Both the position numbers and the translations under genes were made by a program. Of a stretch of DNA of 64,000 nucleotides, positions 32,120-39,726 are shown one piece after another. The DNA comes from an uncultured Prevotellaceae bacterium (GTDB taxonomy: Bacteria; Bacteroidota; Bacteroidia; Bacteroidales; Bacteroidaceae), in NCBI GenBank assembly GCA_900316355.1, contig ONCQ01000004.1, positions 90,181-154,180 on the forward strand. The letters are read 5' to 3'. Every line of letters starts with the position of its first letter. Position 1 is the first letter of the stretch. Below the pieces are notes generated by a model, which made no database searches, was not told where the DNA came from, and saw only the letters and a program-made list of their open reading frames with translations.

Positions 32120-33031
32120 TTATAGCCCTTTTGCGTGAAGAATGGCGGCCATTTGCTGTTGCACTTCCTGCGCTTTGTTGCCAGCCACTTCTGCGAAGCG
32201 CTCTGTGCCGTCGGCATAGATGATGGCGCGGGAGCTGTTGACGATGAGCCCGCAGTGGTTGTTCCATCCGTACTTGCACACCTCTTCGAGGCTCCCGCCC
32301 TGGGCACCGATGCCGGGCACGAGCAGGAAGTGATCGGGAGCGAGTTTGCGGATGTCGGCGAAGGCGCTGCCTTGGGTGGCGCCGACGACGTACATCAGGC
32401 ATTCAGACGAGGCCCCCTCCAAGCCTCCCCGAGGGGAGGCTTCCTTAACCCACTCCTGACTTCTTTTGATAACAACTTCAAACAACCGTTTTTGGGTCGC
32501 AGAAGCTGTAGTGTCCCCCTCGGGAGACGAAAGGGGGGCCAGTTGGAAGTCCTGACTCCCCTTGTTGCTCGTCAGCGCCAGCAGGATGACCCACTTGCCT
32601 TCGTAGCCGAGGAAGGGAGTGACGGAGTCCTCGCCCATGTAGGGAGCCACGGTGACGGCATCGACATCCATCTCTTCAAAAAAGGTACGCGCGTAGAGCT
32701 TGCTGGTGTTGCCGATGTCACCACGTTTCGCGTCGGCGATGATGAACTGGTCGGGGTATTGCTCGCGGATGTATTTCACCGTCCGCTCGAAGGCCATCCA
32801 TCCCTTCACACCGTGTGCCTCGTAGAAGGCGAGGTTGGGTTTGTAGGCGATGCAGTAGGGGGCGGTGGCATCGATGATGGCTTTGTTGAACTCGAAGATG
32901 GGGTCGAATCCCTCTTCTTTCTCAGCCCGCTCGATGAGGAACTGCGGCACCTTCTTCAGATCAGTGTCGAGGCCTACGCACAGGAAGCTCTGCTTCCGCT
33001 TGATATTCTCAAATAATTGTTGTCTTGTCAT
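32120..33031 (-). CDS. pyrF: Orotidine 5'-phosphate decarboxylase with two in-frame repeat insertions
   Basis: Last step of UMP synthesis: decarboxylates OMP. The 303-aa protein has the catalytic [12 protein letters not shown] motif (about residue 100) and the phosphate-binding [11 protein letters not shown]. It follows the long bacterial/Bacteroidetes PyrF form but is longer than usual. Two extra segments, about residues 160-175 ([11 protein letters not shown]) and 196-210 ([15 protein letters not shown]), are encoded by GC-rich palindromes at 32512-32541 and 32421-32442. The stretch between them ([14 protein letters not shown]) looks native. It is downstream of prfA by 114 nt. Confidence 0.93.
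   Translation of the reverse strand: MTRQQLFENIKRKQSFLCVGLDTDLKKVPQFLIERAEKEEGFDPIFEFNKAIIDATAPYCIAYKPNLAFYEAHGVKGWMAFERTVKYIREQYPDQFIIADAKRGDIGNTSKLYARTFFEEMDVDAVTVAPYMGEDSVTPFLGYEGKWVILLALTSNKGSQDFQLAPLSSPEGDTTASATQKRLFEVVIKRSQEWVKEASPRGGLEGASSECLMYVVGATQGSAFADIRKLAPDHFLLVPGIGAQGGSLEEVCKYGWNNHCGLIVNSSRAIIYADGTERFAEVAGNKAQEVQQQMAAILHAKGL
32421..32442. repeat. GC-rich palindrome inserted in pyrF (copy 1)
   Basis: Perfect 22-nt palindrome with arms AAGCCTCCCC / GGGGAGGCTT, flanked by CCCCCTCC. Translated in frame as part of SPRGGLEG. It belongs to the dispersed element family found in purM, purC, truA and elsewhere. Confidence 0.75.
32512..32541. repeat. GC-rich palindrome inserted in pyrF (copy 2)
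   Basis: CCCCCT and AGGGGG arms around CGGGAGACGAA. It is in opposite orientation to the copy at 32421-32442 and is translated in frame as PLSSPEGD. Confidence 0.65.
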
Positions 33032-33039
33032 AATAGAGA

Positions 33040-33144
33040 CCCACCCCCTGCCCTCCCTGTGAGGGAGGGAGCAATTTCTTTTGAAGGTTAATAATTATGT
33101 GGTTTATTGTTCATCTTTTTGAGAGGTGACCACTCCCTCCCTCG
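33040..33144. repeat. Paired GC-rich element in the prfA-pyrF spacer
   Basis: The 114-nt spacer carries a left copy (ACCCACCCCCTGCCCTCCC with its palindromic GAGGGAGGG, 33040-33072) and an inverted partial right copy (ACTCCCTCCCTCG, 33131-33144). Between them is AT-rich sequence. The architecture resembles the pairs upstream of purM and purC. Confidence 0.7.
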
Positions 33145-33145
33145 T

Positions 33146-34258
33146 TTACAGCGCTGCCTCCTTCAACCTTTCTGCATTCTCGGCCACAGTGAGCCGGTCG
33201 ATGCATTCCTGGATGTCGCCGTCCATGAAGGCGGCGAGGTTGTAGATGGTGTAGCCGATGCGGTGGTCGGTGATGCGGCCCTGCGGATAGTTGTAGGTGC
33301 GGATCTTCGCAGAGCGGTCGCCGGTGGAGACCATCGTCTTGCGGCGGCTGGCGATGTCGTCGATGTACTTCTGGTGCTCCTTGTCATATATAAAGGTACG
33401 CAGGCGCGCGAGTGCGCGTTCCTTATTCTTTGGTTGGTCACGCGTCTCGGTACATTCGATGAGGATCTCCTCGGTCTCGCCGGTGTTAGGGTTGGTCCAC
33501 ATATAACGGGCGCGCACGCCTGATTCCACTTTATTAACGTTCTGACCGCCGGCGCCCTGGCTGCGGAAGGTGTCCCACTTGATGGCGCCTTCGTTGATCT
33601 CCACGTCGAACTCCTCGGCCTCTGGCAACACGGCGACGGTGGCGGCAGAGGTATGCACGCGCCCCTGTGTCTCGGTGGCCGGCACTCGCTGTACGCGGTG
33701 CACGCCGCTCTCATATTTCAAGGTGCCATAGACCTTCTCGCCCGTGACAGCGAAGATAATCTCCTTGTAGCCGCCGGCAGCACCCTCGGTGAAGCTGCTG
33801 ATGGCAATCTTCCAACCTTTCGTCTCGCAGTACTTGGTGTACATGCGGAACAGGTCGCCGGCGAAGAGGGCTGCCTCGTCGCCACCTGTGCCGCCACGGA
33901 TTTCCATGATGACGTTCTTGTCATCCTCGGGGTCGGCAGGGATGAGCAGCAGCTTGATGTCTTCTTCCAACTGGGGGATGCGCTCTTGGGCGGCATTGAG
34001 TTCCTCGCGCGCCATCTCCTTGATGTCGGGGTCGTCCTCGGAGAGCATCTCCTTGGCGTCTTCTATGGTCTGCAGTGCGCCGACATACTCCTCGCGTTTT
34101 TTGACGATGGCGCCCAGATCCTTGTACTCTTTGGTTAACTTGACATAGCGCTTCTGGTCGGCGATGACAGAGGGGTCGGTGATGAGCGTCCCCACCTCCT
34201 CATAGCGACTTACTAAGCCTTCAAGCCTGTCTAACAGTTCGTTATTCTCAATGGCCAT
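33146..34258 (-). CDS. prfA: Peptide chain release factor 1
   Basis: Recognises UAA and UAG stop codons and triggers peptide release. The 370-aa protein has the stop-codon reading PAT tripeptide in RVPATETQGRVHTS and the catalytic GAGGQNVNKVESGVR. An N-terminal coiled-coil domain spans about residues 1-110. Length and motifs are standard. Its start lies just beyond the tRNA-Val terminator, and it is co-directional with pyrF. Confidence 0.98.
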   Translation of the reverse strand: MAIENNELLDRLEGLVSRYEEVGTLITDPSVIADQKRYVKLTKEYKDLGAIVKKREEYVGALQTIEDAKEMLSEDDPDIKEMAREELNAAQERIPQLEEDIKLLLIPADPEDDKNVIMEIRGGTGGDEAALFAGDLFRMYTKYCETKGWKIAISSFTEGAAGGYKEIIFAVTGEKVYGTLKYESGVHRVQRVPATETQGRVHTSAATVAVLPEAEEFDVEINEGAIKWDTFRSQGAGGQNVNKVESGVRARYMWTNPNTGETEEILIECTETRDQPKNKERALARLRTFIYDKEHQKYIDDIASRRKTMVSTGDRSAKIRTYNYPQGRITDHRIGYTIYNLAAFMDGDIQECIDRLTVAENAERLKEAAL

Positions 34259-34326
34259 ATCTTAAGTTCGTATATTTCTTTATCTGTGATGCTGCTAAGG
34301 GTTAAGCGTGTGCATTCTCGTCATCA

Positions 34327-34362
34327 GAAAGAAAAAGCGGACTTGCCGTCTAGCAAGCCCGC
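34327..34362 (-). terminator. Terminator of tRNA-Val
   Basis: Ten-base arms GCGGACTTGC / GCAAGCCCGC (one G-T pair in the RNA) around a 6-nt loop, followed on the minus strand by TTTTTCTTTC. It lies 14 nt past the tRNA 3' end. Confidence 0.9.
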
Positions 34363-34376
34363 CGTCTCGTGGGTTG

Positions 34377-34451
34377 TAGGAACGATCGGGCTCGAACCGA
34401 TGACCTCTTCAATGTGACTGAAGCGCTCTGAACCAACTGAGCTACGCTCCT
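34377..34451 (-). tRNA. tRNA-Val (anticodon CAC)
   Basis: The minus strand folds as a full cloverleaf of 75 nt: acceptor AGGAGCG / CGTTCCT with one G-U pair, D stem GCTC/GAGC, anticodon stem CTTCA/TGAAG with loop GTCACAT (anticodon CAC, codon GUG). The variable loop has 5 nt and the T stem is ATCGG/CCGAT with loop TTCGAGC. The discriminator base is A; CCA is not encoded. Position 32 is G, slightly unusual. Confidence 0.92.
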
Positions 34452-34468
34452 ATCCTTGTTTGCGGCTG

Positions 34469-34476
34469 CAAAGGTA
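34469..34476 (-). promoter_or_regulatory. -7 element of the tRNA-Val promoter
   Basis: Exact TACCTTTG on the minus strand, about 18 nt before the tRNA 5' end. No clear TTTG at -33. Confidence 0.6.
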
Positions 34477-34551
34477 CAACAAACTTTTGAAACCGCCATC
34501 GTTTTTCTCGCTTTTTTATTCCGAGACGGAAAAAATGATGCCAACGACCCT

Positions 34552-35919
34552 TTATCCTGCATGGGTTGCATCGAGCGCTTCTTGGTGTTTCCACCAGTCA
34601 TCCTTGGTTTTGCATAGCGCCTGCGCCACACAGTTCATGGCTTTACAGAAGGGAACGTGGATGGCATCGTCTTTCCTGCGGAATTGGTACTGCCAGGGTG
34701 TCACGAGGAGAAGACGGCCATTAGCACAGGCGTCAATCATCTCTTCGGAGGGGTGGTAGCGGTCGGAGAAGCCGTTGTCGATGATGCGGATGACGGGGTA
34801 ACCAGCTGCGCTGGCTGCATCCATGATGTCTTGCTCGCCACGAGCGATGCGGGCTGAGACAAGGAGTGCACCTGCGGCGGCAGCCTCTAAGCAGCGCGCT
34901 TTCTGCTGAGCAAAGAGGGCGGCATCCTTACGGTGACAGACAACGGGCAGCAAGTGCCGCTTCAGCAGTTCGCGGTTGCCATAGCTGTCACAGCTGATGC
35001 GACAGCTTTCAATGAGGAAGCGCGCTTGCAGCTCTTGCCAGATGGCAGGCGTGAACTGATTGGCCCTGCATTCACGGCGCAGAAATCCACACATGGCAGA
35101 GGGGCTGACGGCGGTGTCGATGCCGCCGCGGCGGGGCATGAGATGGGCGCGGTTGGAGGTGCGCAGCAGGCGGCTGCGTGGGTTGTTGAGGATATAGGCG
35201 CGCTGGGTGGCCAGCTGTGCCTCATCAATGGGGACGACATCGCAGTAGCCAGCATCGAAGAGGGGTGGGAGAGGGGCGGAGGGGTGATGCTCAACGACTG
35301 AATCGTTGAGCGCCATCGCAGCCTTGGTGGTTGCAGCCTTGGTGGCTGCTGCTTTGTTGGTTGCTGCTTTGTTGGTTGCTGCCTTGGTGGGTGGGTCCGC
35401 GTTTTTTGCGATGGCGTCAGGCGATTTGGTCGCCTGCGCTTCCGCCTGCCCTTCCATCTGCCCTTCTACCTGCCCTTCCGCCTGCCCTCCTGTCGCTGGG
35501 GCCGTTATGCGGCCTGTCATTTCCCAATAGCGGCGGTTACAGCCCTGCTTGAAGCCGGCGATGACGCGGCCGATGTGGGTGCGGCGGCCTGTGGCGGAGA
35601 AGATGTCGCGGGTGGCATGGAGGAGGATGTGGAGATGCTCCGGCATGATCACGTAGGTGTCCACCTCCACCATCGGGTAGTGGCGCTTGATGCTCGTTAA
35701 CAGCTCCTGCTGCACCATCTGCCCGAAGGGCGTCAGCTCCACATGCGGCGCCGCGGCATCGCCGTCGGGCTTGCTGATGTCGCCGCATATCCGCCCTAAC
35801 GGCTGCCGAAGCTGCTGCTCGGTGCTGATGGTGATGTGGAAGTAGCCGCGGTAGCTGTATTCATGCGTGAAGCTGCGGCGCTTCATGCTGTGCGCTTTAG
35901 GCTTCTTGGGCGTTTCCAT
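34552..35919 (-). CDS. REP-type Y1 (HUH) transposase fused to a DprA/SLOG-like domain
   Basis: Protein of 455 aa in three parts. Residues about 13-135 match the Y1/IS200-like transposase fold used by REP-associated transposases: HUH metal motif MPEHLHILLH (His 95 and His 97), then RVIAGFKQGCNRRYW; a candidate catalytic Tyr lies in QRAYILNNPRSRL (about residue 242). Residues about 140-205 are a low-complexity linker of tandem repeats. Residues about 320-445 look like a Rossmann-type SLOG/DprA module: GALLVSARIARGEQDIM, DNGFSDRYHPS, ACANGRLLLVTPW. It is the last gene of the purM run (43-nt gap). I infer single-strand DNA processing, possibly on the GC-rich palindromes nearby. The C-terminal assignment is less certain than the N-terminal one. 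Confidence 0.75.
   Translation of the reverse strand: METPKKPKAHSMKRRSFTHEYSYRGYFHITISTEQQLRQPLGRICGDISKPDGDAAAPHVELTPFGQMVQQELLTSIKRHYPMVEVDTYVIMPEHLHILLHATRDIFSATGRRTHIGRVIAGFKQGCNRRYWEMTGRITAPATGGQAEGQVEGQMEGQAEAQATKSPDAIAKNADPPTKAATNKAATNKAAATKAATTKAAMALNDSVVEHHPSAPLPPLFDAGYCDVVPIDEAQLATQRAYILNNPRSRLLRTSNRAHLMPRRGGIDTAVSPSAMCGFLRRECRANQFTPAIWQELQARFLIESCRISCDSYGNRELLKRHLLPVVCHRKDAALFAQQKARCLEAAAAGALLVSARIARGEQDIMDAASAAGYPVIRIIDNGFSDRYHPSEEMIDACANGRLLLVTPWQYQFRRKDDAIHVPFCKAMNCVAQALCKTKDDWWKHQEALDATHAG
35318..35390 (-). repeat. 15-bp tandem repeat in the transposase linker
   Basis: Nearly five units of the type TTGGTTGCTGCTTTG (plus strand) encoding TKAAT/NKAAT/TKAAA units, an Ala/Lys/Thr-rich flexible linker. 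Confidence 0.85.
35431..35490 (-). repeat. 12-bp tandem repeat in the transposase linker
   Basis: Five units of 12 bp (CGCCTGCCCTTC type on the plus strand) encoding GQAE/GQVE/GQME/GQAE/AQAT units just before the 15-bp repeat. Confidence 0.85.
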
Positions 35920-35962
35920 CTGCGCGGCGGTCTTTTACCTTTGTCCTTATGTGAAACTATTA

Positions 35963-37285
35963 TCAGTAGTTGAACTCGCCGAACTCGCTACGGATGGTGA
36001 GGCTGAGCGGGCCTTCTTCGATGTGGCCGACGACCTGCGCATCGATGTTGAAGCTCTTGGAGATAGCGATGACCTGGTCGGCATCCTCGGGGCTGACATA
36101 GACCTCCAGGCGATGGCCGCAGTTGAAGACCTTGTACATCTCGCTCCAGTCAGCTCCGCTCTCCTCGGCGATGATGCGGAAGAGGGGCGGCACGGGGAAC
36201 ATGTTGTCCTTGATGACGCGGCAGTTGTCGCCCACGAAGTGCAGGACTTTTGTTTGGGCGCCGCCCGTGCAATGTACCATGCCGTGGATGCGGGGGCGCA
36301 GCTGGTCGAGGAGGCAACGGACGACGGGAGCATAGGTACGGGTGGGGGAGAGGACAAGGCGGCCGACAGAAGACCCACCCCCGACCCCTCCCGTGAGGGA
36401 GGGGAGAGGCTGCGCATTATCGGAGGATGACGAGCCGGAGGACTCCCCTCCCTCACGGAAGGGGTATGGGAGTGGGTCTTGAAGCTTGTATTTACCACTA
36501 TACACCAGCTCCTCGGGAACGGCGTGGTCGTAGGTCTCGGGGTATTTCTCGGCGAGGTACTTGCTAAAGACGTCGTGGCGGGCGGAGGTGAGGCCGTTAC
36601 TGCCCATGCCACCGTTGTATTCCTTCTCGTACGTGGCCTGACCGAAGCTGGCGAGACCGACGATGACATCGCCCGGACGGATGTTGGCGTTGTTGATGAC
36701 ATCACTGCGCTTCATGCGACAGGTGACGGTGGAATCAACGATGATGGTGCGGACGAGGTCGCCCACGTCGGCTGTTTCGCCACCTGTTCCATAAATGCCG
36801 ACTCCCATCTCGCGCAGTTCAGCCATGAGCTCGTCGGTGCCGTTGATGATGGCAGAGATGACTTCGCCGGGGATGAGCATCTTGTTGCGGCCTATGGTCG
36901 AGGAGACGAGGATGTTATCCACAGCGCCCACACAGAGCAGGTCGTCGGTGTTCATGATGAGCGCGTCTTGTGCGATGCCTTTCCAGACAGAGAGGTCGCC
37001 TGTCTCGCGCCAGTAGGCATAGGCCAGGCTGCTCTTCGTGCCGGCGCCGTCGGCGTGCATGATGTTGCAGTATTCGGGGTCGCCTCCGAGGATGTCAGGG
37101 ATGATCTTGCAGAAGGCCTGAGGGAAGATACCCTTGTCGATGTTTTTGATGGCTGCGTGGACATCTTCCTTGGCGGCGGAGACGCCACGGGCCATGTAAC
37201 GGGCAGACCCTCCCCCCTGCCCCTCCCTTGTAGGGCGGGGAGTAGGATGTATTTGCCTGTTTGTTTTTATGTCGTTTTGTTGCAT
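35963..37285 (-). CDS. purM: Phosphoribosylformylglycinamidine cyclo-ligase (AIR synthetase) with repeat-derived insertions
   Basis: Fifth step of purine synthesis: ATP-dependent closure of FGAM to AIR. The 440-aa protein has the family motifs HADGAGTKSSLAY, GETADVGDLVRTI, GLTSARHDVF and HCTGGAQTKVLHF. It follows the AIR synthetase form found in Bacteroidetes but carries two additions. An N-terminal extension of about 28 residues ([15 protein letters not shown]) comes from the GC-rich element at 37203-37364. An internal insert of 37 codons (about residues 269-306; PYPFREGGE and SLTGGVGGGS) comes from the element at 36370-36480. The rest of the protein is intact, so I expect it to be functional. 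It starts 80 nt after lemA. Confidence 0.95.
   Translation of the reverse strand: MQQNDIKTNRQIHPTPRPTREGQGGGSARYMARGVSAAKEDVHAAIKNIDKGIFPQAFCKIIPDILGGDPEYCNIMHADGAGTKSSLAYAYWRETGDLSVWKGIAQDALIMNTDDLLCVGAVDNILVSSTIGRNKMLIPGEVISAIINGTDELMAELREMGVGIYGTGGETADVGDLVRTIIVDSTVTCRMKRSDVINNANIRPGDVIVGLASFGQATYEKEYNGGMGSNGLTSARHDVFSKYLAEKYPETYDHAVPEELVYSGKYKLQDPLPYPFREGGESSGSSSSDNAQPLPSLTGGVGGGSSVGRLVLSPTRTYAPVVRCLLDQLRPRIHGMVHCTGGAQTKVLHFVGDNCRVIKDNMFPVPPLFRIIAEESGADWSEMYKVFNCGHRLEVYVSPEDADQVIAISKSFNIDAQVVGHIEEGPLSLTIRSEFGEFNY
36370..36480. repeat. 111-bp inverted-repeat element inserted in frame in purM
   Basis: Begins AAGACCCAC and ends GTGGGTCTT. Each end carries a palindromic CCCTCCC..GGGAGGGG core, and the two ends are inverted copies of each other. 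The length is exactly 37 codons and has no stop in the purM frame. Confidence 0.85.
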
Positions 37286-37364
37286 ATAGGATATTTATTC
37301 TTATCTATCTTGTGTTGTAATTACTCCCCTCCCTACAAGGGAGGGGTAGGGGGGAGGGTCTGCT
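37203..37364. repeat. 162-bp element with 42-bp inverted ends at the lemA-purM junction
   Basis: Left end 37203-37244 and right end 37323-37364 are inverted copies of 42 bp with two mismatches, both starting GCAGACCCTCCCCCCT. The core is AT-rich and contains the purM ATG (37283-37285). The left end is translated as the PurM N-terminus; the right end abuts the lemA stop codon. Confidence 0.88.
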
Positions 37365-37365
37365 C

Positions 37366-37944
37366 TTAGAACTGCACCTCCGGTGCTTTCTCAGCTCCGG
37401 CTTCAGCAGCAAACGGTGTCTTCTTCTCGAAGCTGAAGATCATTGCCCAAATGTTGTTGGGGAACTTGCGGACGTTGACGTTGTAGGTCTGCACGGCTTC
37501 GTTGTACTGGCGGCGGGCTTCGGCGATGCGGTTCTCGGTGCCTTCGAGCTGTGCCTGCAGTTCGCTGAACTGTTCGTTGGCCTTCAGGTCGGGATAAGCC
37601 TCGGTGATGGCGAGGAGACGGCCGAGGGCTTGACTGACCTCACCCTGAGCCTCTTGGAAGGCAGCAATCTGTTCGGGGGTAGCATTGGCCGGGTCGATGG
37701 TAATCTGTGTGGCCTTGGTGCGGGCGGCGACAACAGCCTCCAAGGTCTCGCTCTCATGGGCGGCATAGCCCTTGACGGTGTTCACGAGGTTGGGAATGAG
37801 GTCGGCACGGCGCTGGTACTGCGTCTGCACATCAGCCCATTTCTGGTTCACCACTTCTTCCTGTTCTACGAGCTTGTTGTAGGTGCAGCTGGTGAAACAC
37901 ATGGCTGTCATGACAGCTACAAAAATCGATTTCAGAGTCTTCAT
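37366..37944 (-). CDS. lemA: LemA family protein
   Basis: Membrane-associated helical protein of 192 aa; LemA proteins have an N-terminal membrane segment and a long periplasmic helical bundle, biochemical role unsettled. The start is the ATG at 37942-37944 (MKTLKSIFVAVM), with a lipobox-like MCFTSC. Family motifs are present: VNQKWADVQTQYQRRADLIPN and the C-terminal ENRIAEARRQYNEAVQTYN. The frame is open further upstream, but that part overlaps the Gly-rich tail of the preceding gene. It begins 37 nt after the TPM-domain gene, a common lemA partner. Confidence 0.93.
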   Translation of the reverse strand: MKTLKSIFVAVMTAMCFTSCTYNKLVEQEEVVNQKWADVQTQYQRRADLIPNLVNTVKGYAAHESETLEAVVAARTKATQITIDPANATPEQIAAFQEAQGEVSQALGRLLAITEAYPDLKANEQFSELQAQLEGTENRIAEARRQYNEAVQTYNVNVRKFPNNIWAMIFSFEKKTPFAAEAGAEKAPEVQF

Positions 37945-37981
37945 TGTTGTTATTTTTTTATTGGTTATGTGGCTTGCTGTT

Positions 37982-38902
37982 CTAAAATCTGCCTCCTGCA
38001 CCGCCTCCTCCGAAGGAGCCGCCGCCAAAGGAACCGCCAAAGGAACCTCCAAAGGACCTGCCGCCCCCGCCGAAGAAGCTGCCGCCGAGGGCACCACCCG
38101 CCGCTGCAGCACCGGTGCCGCTGTGGAGGTCCTCATCCCAGTGCTGCTCCTTGGTGAAGTAGCAGTGAGAACAACGGTAGGTGTCGTGGTGTGTGCGGAT
38201 GCCGAGACGTTTATTCTTTGTCGTGTAGCTGCTGATTTTCTTCATCTTGTACTGATGGCAGCTGGGACAGTATGATTTCCTCCTCTGCTCCAACCAGATG
38301 GCGAAGAAGATGAGGCCTATGCCGAGTGCCATGAAGGCAACGAAGAACATGAGCGCGATGGTGTCATCCTCGTCGTCGAAATCAGAGGTGCCCACCAGCG
38401 ACGTGTCGCCATCGACATAGCGTGTGATGGCACGCACAGTGGCGAGCATCGCCTCATCCCAGTCACCCTCGCGCAAGGCAGGTAGCATCTGACGGTTCTC
38501 GATGCGTTTGCAGATGGCGTCCGGTAGTGTGCCTTCCAGTCCGCGTCCGGTTAATATATAGTACGCGCGATCTCCTGTGGAGAGCAGGATGATGAGACCT
38601 GTGTTCTGCTCCTTTGAGCCGATACCGTATTTGCGGCCGAGGGCCATGCAGAACTCGTAGGTGTCGCCTCCTTCGATGTGCTCCACGACGGCCAGAACGG
38701 TCTGCACCCCATGAGCCTTTTCCATCTCTCCAAGCCATAAATTCAGCGAATCCACCGCTTCCTGAGACAAGATTCCATCGGGGTTTGATACATACTGACT
38801 CTTGTCCTGAAGGTAGGGGATGGGCAGGCTTTCAGGGGTGTAGGTGGCTGCATGCAACGCAGCAACCAATATCATACATAGTATCGTTATACGTAGTCTC
38901 AT
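37982..38902 (-). CDS. TPM-domain membrane protein with Gly-rich tail
   Basis: Protein of 306 aa. The start at 38900-38902 overlaps the aroE stop as ATGA, so I prefer it to the in-frame ATG 27 nt upstream. It has a signal peptide (LCMILVAALHAA), a TPM domain (about residues 30-170; VSNPDGILSQEAVDSLN, GLIILLSTGDRAYYILTGRG) and one transmembrane segment (FFVAFMALGIGLIFFAIWL). A cytoplasmic segment follows with two CxxC pairs (YCPSCH, RCSHCY; probable zinc ribbon), then a Gly/Ser/Phe-rich tail. TPM proteins are often encoded next to lemA, as here. The exact role is unknown. Confidence 0.9.
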   Translation of the reverse strand: MRLRITILCMILVAALHAATYTPESLPIPYLQDKSQYVSNPDGILSQEAVDSLNLWLGEMEKAHGVQTVLAVVEHIEGGDTYEFCMALGRKYGIGSKEQNTGLIILLSTGDRAYYILTGRGLEGTLPDAICKRIENRQMLPALREGDWDEAMLATVRAITRYVDGDTSLVGTSDFDDEDDTIALMFFVAFMALGIGLIFFAIWLEQRRKSYCPSCHQYKMKKISSYTTKNKRLGIRTHHDTYRCSHCYFTKEQHWDEDLHSGTGAAAAGGALGGSFFGGGGRSFGGSFGGSFGGGSFGGGGAGGRF

Positions 38903-39720
38903 AAGTCTTGTTCGTTCCAGAAATTCCATGAAGCTAAGGCCTGGCGGTGTAGCATCTCAAGGCCATTCTTGACAGTGGCACCGAATCGGCGCCCCTGGCG
39001 CATGAACATTGTTATCTCTGGATTATAGACGAGGTCATAGAGGAGGTGTCGCGGGGAGAGGGCTGCGTAGGGGATGGTGGGAGCGGCATCGATGTGGGGG
39101 AACATGCCGAGAGGGGTGCAGTTGATGATGACGGTGTAGTCAGCGAGGAGGGCGGGGGTGATGTCGGAGTAGGTGAAGGGACCCTCGGGAGAACACTTGG
39201 GAACCGTAATAGAATGCTCGGGTACGGTAATGGGGCGATGGCGGGTGACATAGTGCCATTCTATGCCGAGGTCGTCGAGGCCGTGGCAGATGGCCTTGGA
39301 CGCACCACCGGTGCCGAGAACGAGGGCGCGCTTATGGTGGGACTGCAGGAGTGGGCGGATACTATCAGTGAAGCCGATGATGTCGGAGTTGTAGCCTTTG
39401 AGGTAAGGGCGTGAGGCGTCTGATGAGTGGCTTATCTTGATGACATTGACAGCCCCGATGGCACGTGCCTCGTCGGAGAGCTCGTCGAGATAAGGGATGA
39501 CGGCCTGCTTGTAGGGGATGGTGACGTTGAGGCCGCGCAGGTTGGGATGCTCGGCGATGAGCTTCGGAAAATCTTCGATGGATGGTAGTTCGAAGTTCCT
39601 ATATTCCGCATCAATCCCTTCGCGCGCGAACTTATCATTAAAGAACGCGCGCGAGAAGCTGTGGCCGAGGGGATAGCCCACGAGACCATATAACGCGCTA
39701 TGGAGATTACCTGTTGTCAT
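38899..39720 (-). CDS. aroE: Shikimate dehydrogenase
   Basis: NADPH-dependent reduction of 3-dehydroshikimate to shikimate (chorismate pathway). The 273-aa protein has the substrate-binding segment YGLVGYPLGHSFS and the catalytic Lys in LNVTIPYKQAV. It also has a conserved Asp in GYNSDIIGF and the nucleotide-binding LVLGTGGASKA. It lies 6 nt after the glycosyltransferase gene and overlaps the next gene by 4 nt. Confidence 0.96.
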   Translation of the reverse strand: MTTGNLHSALYGLVGYPLGHSFSRAFFNDKFAREGIDAEYRNFELPSIEDFPKLIAEHPNLRGLNVTIPYKQAVIPYLDELSDEARAIGAVNVIKISHSSDASRPYLKGYNSDIIGFTDSIRPLLQSHHKRALVLGTGGASKAICHGLDDLGIEWHYVTRHRPITVPEHSITVPKCSPEGPFTYSDITPALLADYTVIINCTPLGMFPHIDAAPTIPYAALSPRHLLYDLVYNPEITMFMRQGRRFGATVKNGLEMLHRQALASWNFWNEQDL

Positions 39721-39726
39721 ATAGTT

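Noticed and set aside
34350-34631. Minus-strand open frame over the tRNA
   Set aside because: Covers the tRNA-Val gene and its promoter; no protein features.
35937-35944. TACCTTTG on the plus strand between the transposase and purM genes
   Set aside because: It points away from the transposase gene and antisense into purM; no plus-strand gene or TTTG at -33 supports a promoter.
37203-37364. GC-rich inverted repeats as Rho-independent terminators
   Set aside because: Copies lie inside or across coding frames of purM, purC, pyrF and truA and lack U-tracts; a mobile repeat explains them better.
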